From assembly GCA_012845835.1 (NCBI GenBank), contig JABAKD010000019.1, positions 1,845,501-1,909,500 on the forward strand: DNA of 64,000 nucleotides, read 5' to 3'. A program made the position numbers and the translations under genes. Of the stretch, positions 45,570 through 58,934 are shown in pieces. The notes under the pieces were generated by a model. The model did no database searches and was not told where the DNA came from. It saw only the letters and a list, made by a program, of their open reading frames with translations. The first letter of the stretch is position 1. Every line of letters begins with the position of its first letter. This stretch comes from Undaria pinnatifida. Its lineage: Eukaryota > Sar > Phaeophyceae > Laminariales > Alariaceae.

Positions 45570-46560
45570 AGACGCCACCCCCCCCCCCCCCCCCCCCCCG
45601 CCCCCCGCCTACTTTATTATTTTTTCTTCATATTTACCCCTCGTTTTTTTCCTGCTTTTCCCCTCTCACCGATTAAATAGATATATACCACATATGTCAT
45701 GCCTCCACACACATAAGAAGTATAGTATAATACTGCGGCCGTGTATACCCCCGCCACAAACTCACCACCACCCCCCCCCCCCCCGGTAGATATACAAGAG
45801 ACAACGCACCGGATTCCCCCCCCCCCCCCCCCCCCCCCCCCCGCGCGCTCCTTCTTCCCTCCATGCCTAGCCGATTAAACATAATTATGCATTAAATTGT
45901 GAGACCCCCCCCCCCCTCTCCATGCCTGACCGATTATAACATGATTTGCCACAGGTTTACACATATGAAAAGTATGTTATAACACTGCGACCTTGTATAC
46001 CCTCGCGATAAACTGTTGAAACCCGCAACCCGCCCCCGCCCCCCCCGCCCTCCCCCCACCCCCAACCCCCCCTAACGATGAAACAGAAACGATGAAACAA
46101 GAAAAGTATGCTATTACACTGCGAACTTTTTTACCCCCACGCTAATTTAATTACCCCCCCCCCCCCCCCCCTCCCTAACCCTTATCAACTTACGGTTAAA
46201 AAGAAATACACTCAAGAAAATTATGCCCTCCCCCCCCCCCGCCCCTCCTCAAGTTACAGGTTTACCCTCCCCCGCTGCCTGATCCATTAAACATAATTTG
46301 CCACAGGTTTACACACATGAAAAATACCCTCGTGATAAGCTGTTGTAACCCGCCCCCCCCCCCCCCTCCTCCCAACGATGAAACAGAAGCGATGAAACAG
46401 AAAAGTATACCATTGTACTGCTGTGACATTGAGTAACCCCACGCCAATTAAATCCCCCCCCCCCCCCCCCCCCTAACCCCCATCAACTTACAATTACATA
46501 GAAAATAATATCATATTATAAGCTCTTCCCCCCCCCCCCCCCCCTCCCCCCGCTTTCATC
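45570..46560. repeat. Poly-C-studded degenerate array
   Basis: At least ten C runs of 12-25, separated by 60-110 bp of AT-rich sequence with recurring parts (cgattaaacataatt, gccacaggtttacacat, gaaacagaa.cgatgaaacag). Confidence 0.85.
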
Positions 46561-46698
46561 TACCACACCATGAACTTTACGACACACCAGATTAAACTTG
46601 GACGACCTGGTCTTTGGAAACCTGAAGACCTGATCACACACCATCAGGAACAAGACGTGTAACCAAAAACAGTCAGGCATTTAGACCCCCGATCAATC

Positions 46699-47010
46699 AT
46701 GCCACGGATACGGGGTAAACGTAGACCCCCACGACCATTTAAATGGGACGATGCATCTCCCTCAGGGATAATGCGAAATGCATTTGTACGAACTAGACAG
46801 GCAGTGATGTCTACCCATCCTGCGCTAAAAAGGATTTGGAGGATTCGGAATGCTTGGTTGGCAACGGGTAAGGGGGAAAAGGGGGGATTTGCCACCAGGA
46901 GCACTTTGCCAGCAAAAGAGTGGGAAAACATTTCAAAAATGGCGCGTTGTTCCCGGCCCAGGTATCATGCCAAAACATGGTATGCCCACGGAAACAACGA
47001 ACGTTACTGA
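46699..47010 (+). CDS. Unrecognised 103-residue ORF
   Basis: MPRIRGKRRPPRPFKWDDAS to a TGA at 47010, rich in Arg/Lys and Trp, without low complexity. It has no known motif and overlaps an open minus-strand frame. Coding status undecided. Confidence 0.2.
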   Translation: MPRIRGKRRPPRPFKWDDASPSGIMRNAFVRTRQAVMSTHPALKRIWRIRNAWLATGKGEKGGFATRSTLPAKEWENISKMARCSRPRYHAKTWYAHGNNERY

Positions 47011-47089
47011 GTCCAAATCACGCCTGAATGCAAGTGCTGGTCGTTTTTGTTTTTGTTTTTTTGCTCCTTCAAACGACCCACATCGAAAT

Positions 47090-47132
47090 CCGCCAGAGTA
47101 TTAAACACTTCCACGTGCTGGAGATCTCGCTG
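47090..47132 (-). CDS. Possible exon with EVFNTLADFDV (paralogue at 63.1 kb)
   Basis: After a CAG acceptor the minus strand reads VEVFNTLADFDV. At about 63071-63033 it reads REVFINLADFDIR after the matching CCAG and before GTGGGG. The shared peptide and splice context suggest related exons of an unknown gene family. Exact ends uncertain. Confidence 0.35.
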
Positions 47133-47243
47133 CTGCAATTCACCCCCTTCACTTATTAATAGCTCAAATATACGACACGGCAAAGCACGCGACAACTACT
47201 ACAGTAGCACTGCCGTATCTTCAAAAACTACTCAAACTCACAC

Positions 47244-47332
47244 CTTGAAATCAAGACGTGCGTGCGCGGGCTTCATGTTGGAGGCCAAGTCAGCACATAG
47301 CCTTCGCAAAACAAGAGCCAAGCTCTCAGCGC
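47244..47332 (-). CDS. Possible exon, unrecognised
   Basis: Acceptor GCTTCCAG, then AESLALVLRRLCADLASNMK and PAHARLDFK to a donor TTCAAG/GTGTGA, 89 bp. Good splice borders and amphipathic sequence, family unknown. It may precede the LADFD exon at about 47120. Confidence 0.4.
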
Positions 47333-47459
47333 CTGGAAGCATTGGAGTTATCAACCACCCCCTTTCAGCGGCACTCCAGCTCCTCCTATTCTGAAATACA
47401 AAGCGCAACCGCCTTCTCGAACGGCTGTATGCACGTGTGATTTCCTCACTCCTCACTCC

Positions 47460-48300
47460 GCCTCCCGAAGTGGATATCCTCGCGACGATCTAGAAGCCCA
47501 AACACTTCGCATGTGATGCCGCGCCTTCTCCTTCGGGACGCGCGACGCGACAGCCCTCAGTCGGCACCGCTGAGTCACCGCATTTCGGTGTGTTCATCTC
47601 GCCAGCATGCCCCCCGAAAGCCTTGAGCCCTCGTGATCGGCGGGTGTGTCTGTGCTGCCCGAGTTGAACCTTCAGCGGATCAAATCGTTCCTATACTACG
47701 AGATTTCACAGAACCAAGTCAATCAACCCGATTCGAACCTCGCCCTCATCAGATGTGGAGCCTGCTGCTGCAGACCCTCCACGCTGGGTGCGATGCTGGG
47801 ACATCGCCTCTAGCGGCTCCTCGTACGACCACAGCCAACCTCGTTCGGAGTCCTGATGCAGCATATGGACACCGCCCTCATCGGGTCGAGGGCTTCCTGC
47901 CGAAACGCGGCCCAATCCATACCTGCGTGCCGCTGTCGCTATCGTACCAGAAAAAATCCCTGACTAACGTTGGTGTGTTCAACCTGAATTATCGATAATT
48001 GTAGACACGCCTAAGCTAGGCAAGGTCTACTGACCAGAAAGTGTCCCCCCTTGGCCTGAGGGGGGCTGTTCAGCACCATTCAGGTGCTAGGAAGGAGAGA
48101 TAAGTTGTTGTATTATTAGCTCCGAACACAAGAAAACAAGCGATCTTAACTTCATCCCCGAATCCCTATATCAGAATCCAGAAGAGGATAAATAGAAACC
48201 CCTATTACAGTAGTTGTCTTCAGATCTAGATAACGTCCGCACACCACATCAGATCCTCAACAGTCAATCACCAACAAGAAGATCAACTGTCGTTTCTTAC
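47460..48300. other. No recognised gene
   Basis: Frames open on both strands at 47633-47998 without family resemblance. A minus-strand FFWYDSDSGTQ before a donor-like CAG/GTATGG near 47920 may be an exon scrap. Confidence 0.3.
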
Positions 48301-48339
48301 CAACAACACTACACACTCTCTGGTGCTCCACTGTCCACA

Positions 48340-48720
48340 CACACCCCCCCCACCCCCCCGCCACACCCTTCCCTCACCAGATATTGGACTTACAGACTTC
48401 ACTTGATAAACTGATGCATTACCTTCCACGAATTTCATAGTTTCCGTCCACAGACTGACTAACTTCACCCTGTTGACCCGGATAGCTACACTGTAGTTGC
48501 AAGTGGAGTCGCCGAAACATCCCAAAACCTCCCACAACTCATCACATGTCACCCACCACCATGACGGGATACTCAATGAGCAGACTACCTATACATACAA
48601 ACGCTTTCTTGCAAAATTCCCCCCCCCCCCTCCCCCCCCCCCCCCCTTTTTCTTAAATCCTAGCCTCACTCCGTTTCGATTCAACCCACACCGTGTAGCA
48701 AAATATTTAATACACACATA
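48340..48720. repeat. C-rich dispersed repeat (relative at 63600-63835)
   Basis: The two regions share cttcacttgataaac, agtttccg.cacagactgac and accctgttgacc....aactacactgtagttg in the same order and orientation. Poly-C tracts lie at both. Confidence 0.75.
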
Positions 48721-49002
48721 GTCAAACTATGAAGAGTAACGGTATTATAAGTGTATTATGATACCGCTACAACCCATAGTTGTCACGGCTGGTTACTGCA
48801 TGTCTATCTTTAGGGATAAATATGCATTTAACCATACTTGACAAAAGCCGCGAGGGGGAACGTTGAAGTTCCCAAACGTCCCTCGCAACTTCGTTTTTAG
48901 CCCCCCGAAGCAGTTTTCTCGGCTTACAAAAATACGTTTTGCAGATATATACAACAGCCCCTCCTCCCCCCCTTCCCCCCCCCCCAACCACTGTACACCA
49001 AT

Positions 49003-49400
49003 ATATATTCGAAAACACGATTCTAATACAATACGATAATGAAGTCTAGAACATCAAAACAAAAAGTACGTGTGGCAAAAACCACGTGGTTGCAAAACAA
49101 ACAAAACAAAATAATATGTATTCGAAAACACCACCCTGATACAATACGATAACGAAACCTAAAACATCAACCAAAACGTACACGTGTAGCAAAAACTACG
49201 CGGTTACAAAATAATATGTATTCGAAAACACTACTCCGAAACGACACGATAACAAAGTCTAGAACATAAACCAAAACATATACGTGTAGCATCAAAAACG
49301 CGGAAAGCACCACTTTCAAACAATACGATAGCCAAGTCTAGAATATCAACCAAAACATACGTGAAACAAAAACCACGCGGACACACGACACACTAAAACC
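49003..49400. repeat. ~95-bp degenerate tandem array
   Basis: Four units of tattcgaaaacac, acaatacgataac, aaaacatcaaccaaaac, acgtgtagcaaaaac. Nothing else recognised to 50070. Confidence 0.8.
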
Positions 49401-50069
49401 ATATATACGTCCGCATACGAACACCAGTCAAAAGATGGAACCCATATACCCTGGGTTCCAAATAGAGGTCCCTACGAGTCAGAAACATCACATAGTCCAC
49501 ATGAAGTCTTTACACAAACCTAAAAATGCGTCACAACTGCTCGTTGCCAAATGACAGGTTCATCAAGAACGCAAGAACAAACAGAACGAGAGACAGGGTA
49601 ATCGAAGCAGTGCAAATCATTATTGCATTCGCCCACCACATCACCTCCTTTGAAATTGGTTTTGGGCATCAGCGAACTGGGTCCAACGCATGCCCGTAGT
49701 GTCTTAGGTGGAGTGGGGAGCGGTAGTAAAAATCAAGTGCGCTGCTCGATAACCTGTTCCTGACCGTAGGTATACTGAACAATCTTCGGGCGCGTCTTCT
49801 CTGTGTCAGGTGTGTGAGGAATTTCTTTGTCGTTTTTCAAGCAAGCGGTTGCGTTGGCATATACTACCTGGCTTGATGTAAAGGAAAGGAACACCACTCA
49901 GCGATCATCTACTACACGTTAGGGCATGTTTTCATGAACACCACTAACAAGAGCACCAGACATGGACGCGACATCTACAGGACCACAACATCTTCGACTC
50001 GACAGTGGGGAGAAAACAGGACGTATAAGCGTACACTATAGTCTTGATGATGTGAAAAGTAAGTTAGTA

Positions 50070-50198
50070 GGCTAGATACCCTCGTCTGCTTCGCCATGAT
50101 GAATATCCTCGCATGTCTCACCCTGATTCCAGACTGACTCCCCTTTTAGGCTCCGATTCGTGACATGGTGTCCAATTCGAGAATCGAACTCGGGTTTC
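50070..50198. repeat. Dispersed repeat with a tRNA T-arm-like end, copy 2
   Basis: Same orientation as 44624-44752. The shared sequence stops abruptly after gggtttcc, and the next base starts a different repeat. Confidence 0.7.
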
Positions 50199-50203
50199 CT
50201 ATG

Positions 50204-50673
50204 ACTGTTATTTAGCCTGCAATGGGAGGGTCTGCGCCTGGTCGAGCCGTGTTTGTTGTTGTCTTCTATGTTGAGGGGGACAGCAACCAGTCTCCTCTGG
50301 GTCTGTGCCTTCCCGCGCCATAATGTTACCTGTTATATTGCCACTGCTGTATTGCTAACATGCTACTCGTCTTCCCACTTTTAGGAGCTGTGTTACTCAA
50401 TTAATGTCGTTTAATTTAGTTTAATTTAATTGTTGACGCTGTGTATTTCACATGCCCCACTTCCCATTACTGTTATTTAGCCTGCAATGGGAGGGTCTGC
50501 GCCTGGTCGAGCCGTGTTGTTGTCTCCTATGTTGGGGGGGACAGCAACCAGTCTCCTCTGGGTCCGCGCCCTCCCGCACCATAATGTTACCTGATATATT
50601 ACCACTCACTGCTGTATTGCTAACAACATGCTACTCGTCTTCCCACTTTAGGAGCTGTGTCACTCAATTAATT
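50204..50673. repeat. ~208-bp direct duplication
   Basis: actgttatttagcctgcaat through caattaat is present at 50204-50411 and 50468-50673 with small indels. Confidence 0.9.
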
Positions 50674-50702
50674 ATTATTATTTATTTTTTTTCTCCGGCA
50701 GA

Positions 50703-50918
50703 TGGGGAAAAATAAAGCTTTAGCTCACCACACTTCCACGTATTTTCATATATATGCGTATAATAGTGGGGGAGGGGGAGGGGAGCCCGCTATATTTACC
50801 CCGGATCTATGGGGAAAAATAAAGCTTTAGCTCACCACACTTCCACGTATTTTCATATATATGCGTATAATAGTGGGGGAGGGGGAGGGGAGCCCGCTAT
50901 ATTTACCCCGGATCTAAG
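50703..50918. repeat. ~108-bp tandem duplication
   Basis: ggggaaaaataaagctttag through atttaccccggatcta occurs twice head to tail, nearly identical. A diverged relative of its start is at 24060-24110. Confidence 0.92.
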
Positions 50919-50919
50919 T

Positions 50920-53186
50920 TATACTACTCGGAAGGCTCGACAGTAATAATGCGAGCATCACAATACAGTAAATGGGATGGGAAAAATAAAAGAAGCGAAG
51001 TGCAATGTTATTACTGCTGCTGTAATAATACGATACCCAAGCAAGTTGCTCCGATCGACTCGATCTGGACTGACTGCTGTTCAACAACTAACAACAGTTA
51101 GTTGTATTATGCAATTAATTGGTCCATGTACAACTTCTTCTCTACTAATCACACGCAGCGGGCATGATCAGTCACCTTTTTTTACTGGCCCCGGATACTT
51201 GATTAATAAGTAAAACTACCACAAGAAACGCGCTCGACACGTTTCGTCGCCAGACTAAAGGGTCAGTCGGCGTGTGCTCGGATTTATCCGATCGAAATCT
51301 ATCTGACGAATGAAGCTCGGAATCGGATTCACACAACAAACGGTAGCTATCAATATTATGTATGGTACTAACTGTATGTACAATTAATTGTTATGATTGT
51401 TATTATATTAGACTAATATAATAGTCTAGACTATATCGAACTCTTGGCATTACCTTACATACTACTACTGTAAGTACGCGCAGACTGATTGTGTGGTGAC
51501 TTTTTCACCAAGGATTATTATTGTGAATCGAACAATTCGACGTGCTGCCTGCCCTACCCGACGCCGGCACCCATGCGGAGCTCTTGTAAACGTGGTGGTA
51601 ATCTTTCTTGGGTGGCAATCGTACAAGTACGTATAATATTAATAGTCGGTTTTTCCGGGTTTCCAGGCGCGAGTAGTAGTTGAGACGTGTATGCACCAAT
51701 AAATCAATATGGACCTGGCGCATCGTCGGCTGACCCCGATTTCACTTTCATATGCATGTTTCTGGTGGAGGCATGAATTGCGTCAGCTGTGATATATGCG
51801 TGTACCATTTTTGGTTTGTGTTTTTTGTTTTTTGTTTTTCCCCCTGTGGGGTGTTCCTCTCAGCTCAAGGCTCCAGAGTGACTGGAGCCTGTCCTGTGAC
51901 CGCGGACTTGATTATGATACAACGAGACAACAACAACCACAGGGTAGTGTTCGAAAAAATAATAACCATTGGCAAGTAATACTACTAAAAAAATGAAGTT
52001 GAAATTGCTTGCATGCACCCAGAGTGTTCAGTTTAGGGGTTGCTCTGCATGCATGTCCCAATGACGCTTCTCTACTGCTGCTGATGTTGCTGAGTACCAG
52101 GTAGATGGAGAGTGGAGAGAGACAGAGAGGAAGCTGGACAGCTATTATACGACAGCTAGCGGTTGTCGTCGCGACAGGAGCAGATAAAATAGACGGGCAA
52201 TTTACACACGTTGCGACATGTAACGGCACGATTTTCCCGATCAGACCGGTCACACGGCGGTTGGTGCGACAGAGCCCAATAAATACAATACGGGAACCAA
52301 GCATCGAACGAGTCTACTCGTGCACGATAGCAGCAGTAATAAGGGGACAGAGCCGGTTGGACTGACCAGGTTGGACGTATGGAAAGTAGAGCCCAATTTA
52401 AAGTCAAAGTTTCAACCACCCATCGGTCTTACTCACAGCTGACGTTGCTCACTTTTTTTCTTTTTTTCTACAAGTATCGTAGGAGAGCCAGGTTGCTCTG
52501 GATTGAGCATATGCATATTGAGTTGGGTAGGAGATGGCTAAAAAACGATGGAAGGCCTGAAATTTTCTACCAGGTAGAAATTAGAATTCAAAGGCAGAGG
52601 ATTTTGAGGATTAGAAAACTTCACGAAAGACCCCAGAACTAAAATCACCTGTGATAATATAATAATAAATAACGATGTAGGGTAATATGATTAGAGTGCT
52701 AATATTTACGTTCAAAGTCCACTAGAAAAAGAAATTGCCCCTCTCTACTTGTATGTACTCTCTACTCGGTTTTTGCGGTTTGCTGCCCAAAAAACGCGAG
52801 GACAACACCATCACTGGTTGCTTTGCATCGATTACAACAGTCGTAGCCGAGCCTCAAAAGGTTACACACTGGCGTGCTTCTCACTCCAACCTGACCACTC
52901 AAGCCCCTTCTACTAGTACCGGAACTCCGGATCTTCGCCCACCCGCTCGGTCTTGAAGGTGCGCTGTGTGCGCGTATGCGAACAGCCGACCTATCTTGAA
53001 CCCCGCTGCCTCTGAGCTCTGCCTTGATCCCCCCGCTTCTGGGGAACAGATCACAGATAGCAGAGAGAAGGGAGGAGAGGAGCTGGTGGTAGAGCCAGGT
53101 AGGGGAGGGGGTGTCTCGAAAGAGATGGGGCGGTGGAGCTCGTGATTACAGAAACAAACGAGGAGATTTAGCAGAGGTTGTAAGCC
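50920..53186. other. No recognisable gene
   Basis: Mostly AT-moderate unique sequence with several TACCAGGTA sites (52096, 52570). Frames at 52379-52642 and 52735-52956 resemble no family I know. Confidence 0.4.
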
Positions 53187-53382
53187 ATGCCCCTGTTCTC
53201 GAGGTCAAGGTCGAAGAGCAGCGAGCAAGCTGCACCAGCTGCTGGTGGTGGGGCAGCCGTGAACGTGGGTGGAGGGAGGGCTCCGTCTACGGATGGCGGC
53301 GAGCTCCAGGGCGATGGGTCGCCCTACAAGGAGGCGAGGACCCTGTCGTCCACGTCTACGCCCGCAGATGAGGCGGGAGGAG
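53187..53382 (+). CDS. First exon of an unrecognised gene
   Basis: The ATG at 53187 opens MPLFSRSRSKSSEQAAPAAG, then a Gly/Ser/Thr-rich stretch ending PADEAGG before a strong donor GGAG/GTGAGA (phase 1). The short basic start could be a targeting or membrane-binding peptide. No second exon recognised before the LTR element at 55029, which may lie in its intron. Confidence 0.4.
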
Positions 53383-53384
53383 GT

Positions 53385-55028
53385 GAGACTGTTGCTTGCT
53401 GTCGTATGTATCATTATCATCGTTGATGCTCTTCCTGCAGCTGTCGTATACCCTTTGGTCGATGAACTGCGTTCAATTGAATTTCATACCTATTTAAAGG
53501 ACCAGTACGTTTACGGTGGTGATACTGAACATCGAATGTTGGACGGCAATTGCGTCTTGTATTGAAGTGAAAAAACGGTGCACATAAATTTAATCTCGAT
53601 GCTACTCCCAGTGTTGCAGCCATGCGACAAGTGCACAGGTGCTGCTGCGTGCGGTTGTGTGCTACGTGCAGTGTGTCGCACATGCCGGTACCACGTATTC
53701 TAAGCAGAGTGGTAGAAAATGAGGCAAGGCTGCCTCATACCTGGTAGCAGAACATACTTGCCGCAGGCATGCCCATGTGTTTAAAGAAAAAAAAAACTAC
53801 AAGTAGAGACCCTCGGCAGCGCAGGACGAATCACGACGCGCATCAGCTTCAATTTGCTGGATATTTTGATGCATACCAGGTACCAGGTACCTGGTATTAT
53901 TCTATCGACGATAATCTACCGACGAGCCGTGGGAATGCTGAACGCTGAACCCTATGCGCATGCGCCATAAAAATGAAGGCACGTTCCGGGGGTGGGAAGG
54001 GGTGACACCTGTGACCACGGTTGTCTATGGTGAGGGTAAAACTGAGTTGAAATGGACAAAGTAAGCGTGATGATTATAAAAAGAAAACAAGACCAGCTTC
54101 AATTGCCCACTGCAACACACCAGTCGGTAACTTCAGCGAAGTCGAGATGACCTGTGACGAAAACAGGCTCCACGAGTAAGCACAAGCTCGTCCGCTTCAT
54201 GTACATGCCGGGTTGATTGAAATCGTTTTCGTACAGGTATCGCAATTCATTTCCCGGGGGTGCTAGGGGTACTTTTTCATAGCTGAAAGTCTAATGTGTC
54301 CGGTTCAAAATCAGTGCTGGTGTTGACTAGTGCCAAAACATGAGCTTGGTACATACTGCTGTACCAGGTACCTGGTATGATAATACACCTGTACCTGGTA
54401 CGCATCTTGTGAAAATCAAAGGACAGCAGTACGACATGCTCGCAATTCTCCTGTACTTGGAAGTGTATTCGTCGTTATTACGTTCAAAATTGAAATTCAA
54501 TCCAATTTGCTCGAATGATTTCAAAGAAAGCATACTTGAATCCACTTAAAAAAACACCGCCTCGGGCGTGATCTAATAGTGCGCCCCAGGCCAGGCATGT
54601 TCCTGATGCAGTATGCAACAGCCGTAGTCAGCAGCACAGGCAGACACCCGATACAATGCACATCAGCTCCAAACACCCCACACAGGGTACAACATATCTC
54701 ACACCGTTGGGAAACGCAGCACCACCAACGGAGTAGCAGTACGCCACGGGTTAGGCAAGCCAGATGAGGCTTGCGGGTCGGGGGGGAGGGAGGGGGTGGC
54801 ACGACCGCCCAAATGCGGCGCAACCTCCGAACCTAAGTCAAATTCAAGTTGTTCGTTGTGTGTCCCAAAAGCGCGGGTGCGGTTCTAAAGGTCTTGAGGC
54901 ATCGTTTTGGATCTTCATGCGCGTCAATTGCGGGAAAGGGTGCAAGCAGGGATAGGGCGGGAAAGAAGGCTCGGGGCGCCTTGCCTCGCGCCTTATCAGC
55001 AACGTTCCTCAGTGACAATCAATGTACC
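53385..55028. other. No recognisable gene
   Basis: Holds dense TACCAGGTA/TACCTGGTA sites (53738, 53876-53891, 54361-54395). The stretch gacacctgtgaccacgg at 54005 is shared with 21430. Confidence 0.4.
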
Positions 55029-55318
55029 TGTTGTGGCGTCGGGGACGATCCGCGCATATCTACGGGTTTAGTACTGATACGTAGGCCTGCATGTCCTTGC
55101 GTGAACCGCAACATGTAACCGCTATTGGGAACCTATTGGGAACCTATTGGGAACCTCGCCGACTACGAGGAACAATAATTCACTCTGTTTTCTGGCGTTT
55201 TCCATCGATTCGAGTCCTCCTACCGAGCCAAGTGTTGCAGCAAGATGCTGGTCTCGGGCTCCTGCTGAGTCCAAGAGTGTAGGTGTTGTGATGTGGGTGG
55301 CTCACTTCCAGCGAGGCA
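55029..55318 (+). repeat. Left terminal repeat
   Basis: Starts TGTTGTGGCGTCGGGGACGA, ends GCGAGGCA. Confidence 0.65.
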
Positions 55319-55918
55319 CGATGATACGATCTTTTTTTCAAAGGTCCGCGACGAACTGCGAGGTATTTGTTTATTTCGGCCCGTGACGAAATCCGAGCTT
55401 ATTTGTAGTAATGAAATACGAACGAGAAAAAACAACGAGAAAACCAAATCGAGAAACTGGTGAAAAGGGGAGCTAGTCTTTGCTGTGGAGCAGAGGAGAA
55501 CACAAGAGAACAAGGAATGGGCACGAGCTTGGAGGCCACCAAAGGAGCGAAAACTGGGCGCAAGCGTGGAGCGCTGACAGCAAGATAGGCAGGAATAACT
55601 CGCAAAGGGTGAGCGAGGTATCCAAAATCCCGAGGAAAACATTCAAACAGCACTGAGGATATTTTAGTGGTGCCGCATTTCCCGTAATTGCGCCGCATTT
55701 CAGTACATCGACGAAATCGTCGTAACCAAAATGCGCTCGTCAAACCAGCGTGCCGGCGCGCACACGCGTAGCATTTTCATAGGGTCGAACCGAGGTCGTA
55801 GCCACAGCCTCGATGACTACAGTTCCTACAAGCGATGTTCGTTTTGATCCTACTGTGAGAGTCGAATCGACATCCATATGCACTACAGTGCGCAGGAACA
55901 GTGATACGACCAACAAAA

Positions 55919-56731
55919 ATGATGACGCGTACATCCACGCGCGAGAAACCAAGCACAAATATCGACCGTACTCCTAGAGGAGAGCACCCTGCTGCTAGAG
56001 GAGAGCAAGCTGCTCCTGAGACATTGAAGGTTAGTGCAGATCTGGTTGCGGTTCTGCGAGGGCTGCAACGCAGCACTATCCAAGCCCCCCCTCCACGCCT
56101 GATCAGTTCGAACCCAGAACCGTGCGGTGAATTCCTGCAAAAAATCCAAGAGTACAACACCAAAGCAGGCGACGAAGGGGTGACAGTACGATTCTGCATA
56201 ACGTTGTCGGTGTTGGCAGACGTTCGTCTCATGGCAAATTTTGCCGATCATCGCGGGCGGTCGACCACCGACCATGAACTGTTGGTCTTTTTACAGAACG
56301 TAGCACGGCCATCAGGTAGTCTCAGTGCATTGACCATCACTGCACGGCTGTAACAAGCTGCCCGTGCTATATCTCCACCAGCAGCCGCCATCGAAGTCCA
56401 CCAGCATGTCTTCAATGTTTAGAAGGCTATGCACGAAGAAAAGGTGGACGACGACATGTTTGGCGCGTGGAAACCATCCGCGGGTGGGAGGTATAGCCGC
56501 ATCGTGCTCGAATCTCTGCAGCCGTACGAGTTTCGCGAAAGTTGTCGAGCACGGTTTGTAGTTGACTCGTCTTCACTGAAGGACCCGGGCGCTTTTACGA
56601 AGCTCATTCGGGACCAAGGGCTCCGCTGGCCGGACATCCAGTGGGTGCTTGACGCGGACCGTCGTTCTCGGAGTCGTCTTAAGAGGAACAGGTTGCGTCG
56701 CCGGCGAAGCACGAAACCATCGTGGAGGTGA
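55919..56731 (+). pseudogene. Gag-like ORF with two in-frame stops
   Basis: One frame runs from ATG 55919 to 56731, broken by TAA at 56351 and TAG at 56420. It includes EPCGEFLQKIQEYNTKAGDE and FGAWKPSAGGRYSRIVLESL. After the last stop the same frame reads CQFCTRCDK, a possible zinc-knuckle remnant. Position after the left LTR and absence of introns suggest a capsid-type gag, but no family match is certain. Confidence 0.45.
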
Positions 56732-56968
56732 AGTTGCCAGTTCTGCACGCGTTGCGACAAATCAGTACTACTGTCAGAGTGATGGACGAATTTCAGGAAA
56801 ATTCGAGCGATTGGGCCGACGTACTTAGGTGTGTAGGCCTAATCGATTTACTGGGCGTGATTCTGGGGTGCTTACTGCCGGGGTGCGCGAGATACACGGC
56901 CGAAGTGCAGTATCTCCCGCGATTCGGGTTCGAGCCAGGTCCAGGCATGTATTTGTTTCACGGGCGGA

Positions 56969-57577
56969 GTGTGCTACCACGGAGAAAACAACGTTTTTTG
57001 CCTCGCCTGCGCTACTGTCATCATGTACGGAAAGCGTTTTATGGCTACAGCGGTACCAGCCACGGTCGAGAGGGCGAGGGCCGTAGCAGGAGACCATAAT
57101 GAGAACGATTTTTTTACCAAAGCGGAGAGTGATTATTCCGCATCATCGGAGATGGTGCATGAGGTGTTCGAGAATAGTGAGGAACAAAGCATGAACGCTG
57201 CGCCTACCGATTGCTGTAGCACTTCAGGCGATCAAAAAGAAAGAATCGAGCTTGTGGTGGCAGACGCGGCAATTGACGAACGCGACAAGAGTTCCAATAC
57301 CATGGCAGGGGCGGAGAACGCCTGTCAGGGGCGTGGCCTGGTTTTCGGGTTGGAGAGAAATGATGAAACAAAAACAAAAAAAACGCCGCGCCTACCGCCT
57401 GCTGCAGCACTTCAGTCTATCAAAAAGAAAGAATCGCTTTCAGTGGCAGACGCGGTAGTTGACGAACAGGAATCCAAATGCCCTAATAGCGGCGGAGAAC
57501 GCCTATCATTGGCGCGGCCTGATTTTCGGGTGGCTGATTGGGTGCATTACGACTGCAGCTGCATTGGTACTGGTTAG
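56969..57577 (+). pseudogene. Downstream ORF of the LTR element
   Basis: CYHGENNVFCLACATVIMYG starts a ~200-residue frame (same frame as the gag-like ORF), with duplicated VADAAIDE / VADAVVDE parts. The overlapping frame 57459-58109 has one hydrophobic stretch (CITTAAALVLVSTAVL). Function unknown. Confidence 0.35.
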
Positions 57578-58934
57578 TACTGCTGTGTTGCCGAAACAAA
57601 GACGGGGTGCGGTTTTCGATTTCGGTCGGATTGACGAGGCGAAACCCACCACGGCGATTACACTGACATCTTCGCCAAACTTATTTTCTTATTCGGCGAC
57701 ACTTGGGTTGAGAGGAGCCTACGAATGGGAACATGCTCATGCCAGCAGCGACGAACAACAAGGTCGGACTCTAGCTATTACTATGAGGGCTGGTGGTTGG
57801 AGAATCTTCAACAACAGGATAACCGCGAATAACATAGGGAAATGGCGGGGGCTGTCGAGCTGGAGTGGCTGGTTGAAACGGGTATGGGAGTGCGTCTGTT
57901 GGACTTGGATGGGGCGAGCAAGAAAGAAAGTACTGCTGCAGCTCAGGAACGTCGATTTCCAGCTACGGGTATTGGGTCAGCTGGGTAGCGCAAAATGGAA
58001 CAGGTGCTCCACAACTTATTGGATTGTTACCAAGATGTTAATTTATTGCTGTAAATTGGTAGCTCTGTTTCATTCGTACTTGTGTGTTTACGTACTGAAA
58101 CTCGCCTGAAATCGTTCGAGGTCAGTGTGCTTATCTTTGCACGGTCACAACATAACAGCACAATATTTCGAGAGATTTCGGAGAAGCGTTCTGAATACTG
58201 CATTCGATTGCTGGCCACTGCTGATGAACTATTACATGCGCGCATATCGTCGTGAGAAGAACACGTGCCTTGGAGATATTTCAACGTTTGGAGAATTATG
58301 CATGGGCTTGGGATGCCGTCATAGATGCTCTCAAGGTGGCCAGTGACATAACGTGCTTGTCGTGAGGCTCTCTTTTTGTTTTCTATTTTGTGCAGGTTTG
58401 AGAATTTGTGTGTCAATCTGCTCAGTAAGTCCGTCTTGTTGTGCTCTTATATTTCCAGGCTGTCAAGGTGGCCCTGGTCGTCTCGCTGGCTGGGAGAGCA
58501 ACCCTCGAAATATTTGAAACAACAATTGTACCTTCTCTGGGGGAATGAAATGTATTCAGATTTTTTGCGGTTGTATGCTGCTTGCTTTTGTCTTGACCCC
58601 TTTAGAGCCCCCAAACCCCTCCCTATACTAAATCCAGTAGTTTTGTCCCCCAAAACGGGTTGCCAGTTGCAAAGGGGTCAAGTTATAATCTGGACGCTGT
58701 ATCTGTTTTGTAAGATGGGTGTATTTTTTGTTGTGGAGGTAATACATCAATTATGAGATTCCATGAGCGAGTAGCTTTTGATGCGTGCTTTTCAAGGTTA
58801 TCTTGTTGTACTTCATTTGGGTGAAATATTAGGGGGGACTTCTGGGGTGTTATTTTTCCGTAGATATTTCGTCTGTCCCTTCTTTTGTCAAGTTTTCCCA
58901 AGTCGCTTCGGGCCTGTGGGTTACTCTGGGGGGG

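Noticed and set aside
47720-47780. Possible minus-strand tRNA (ggttcgaatc)
   Set aside because: Bases flanking the loop do not form a T-stem.
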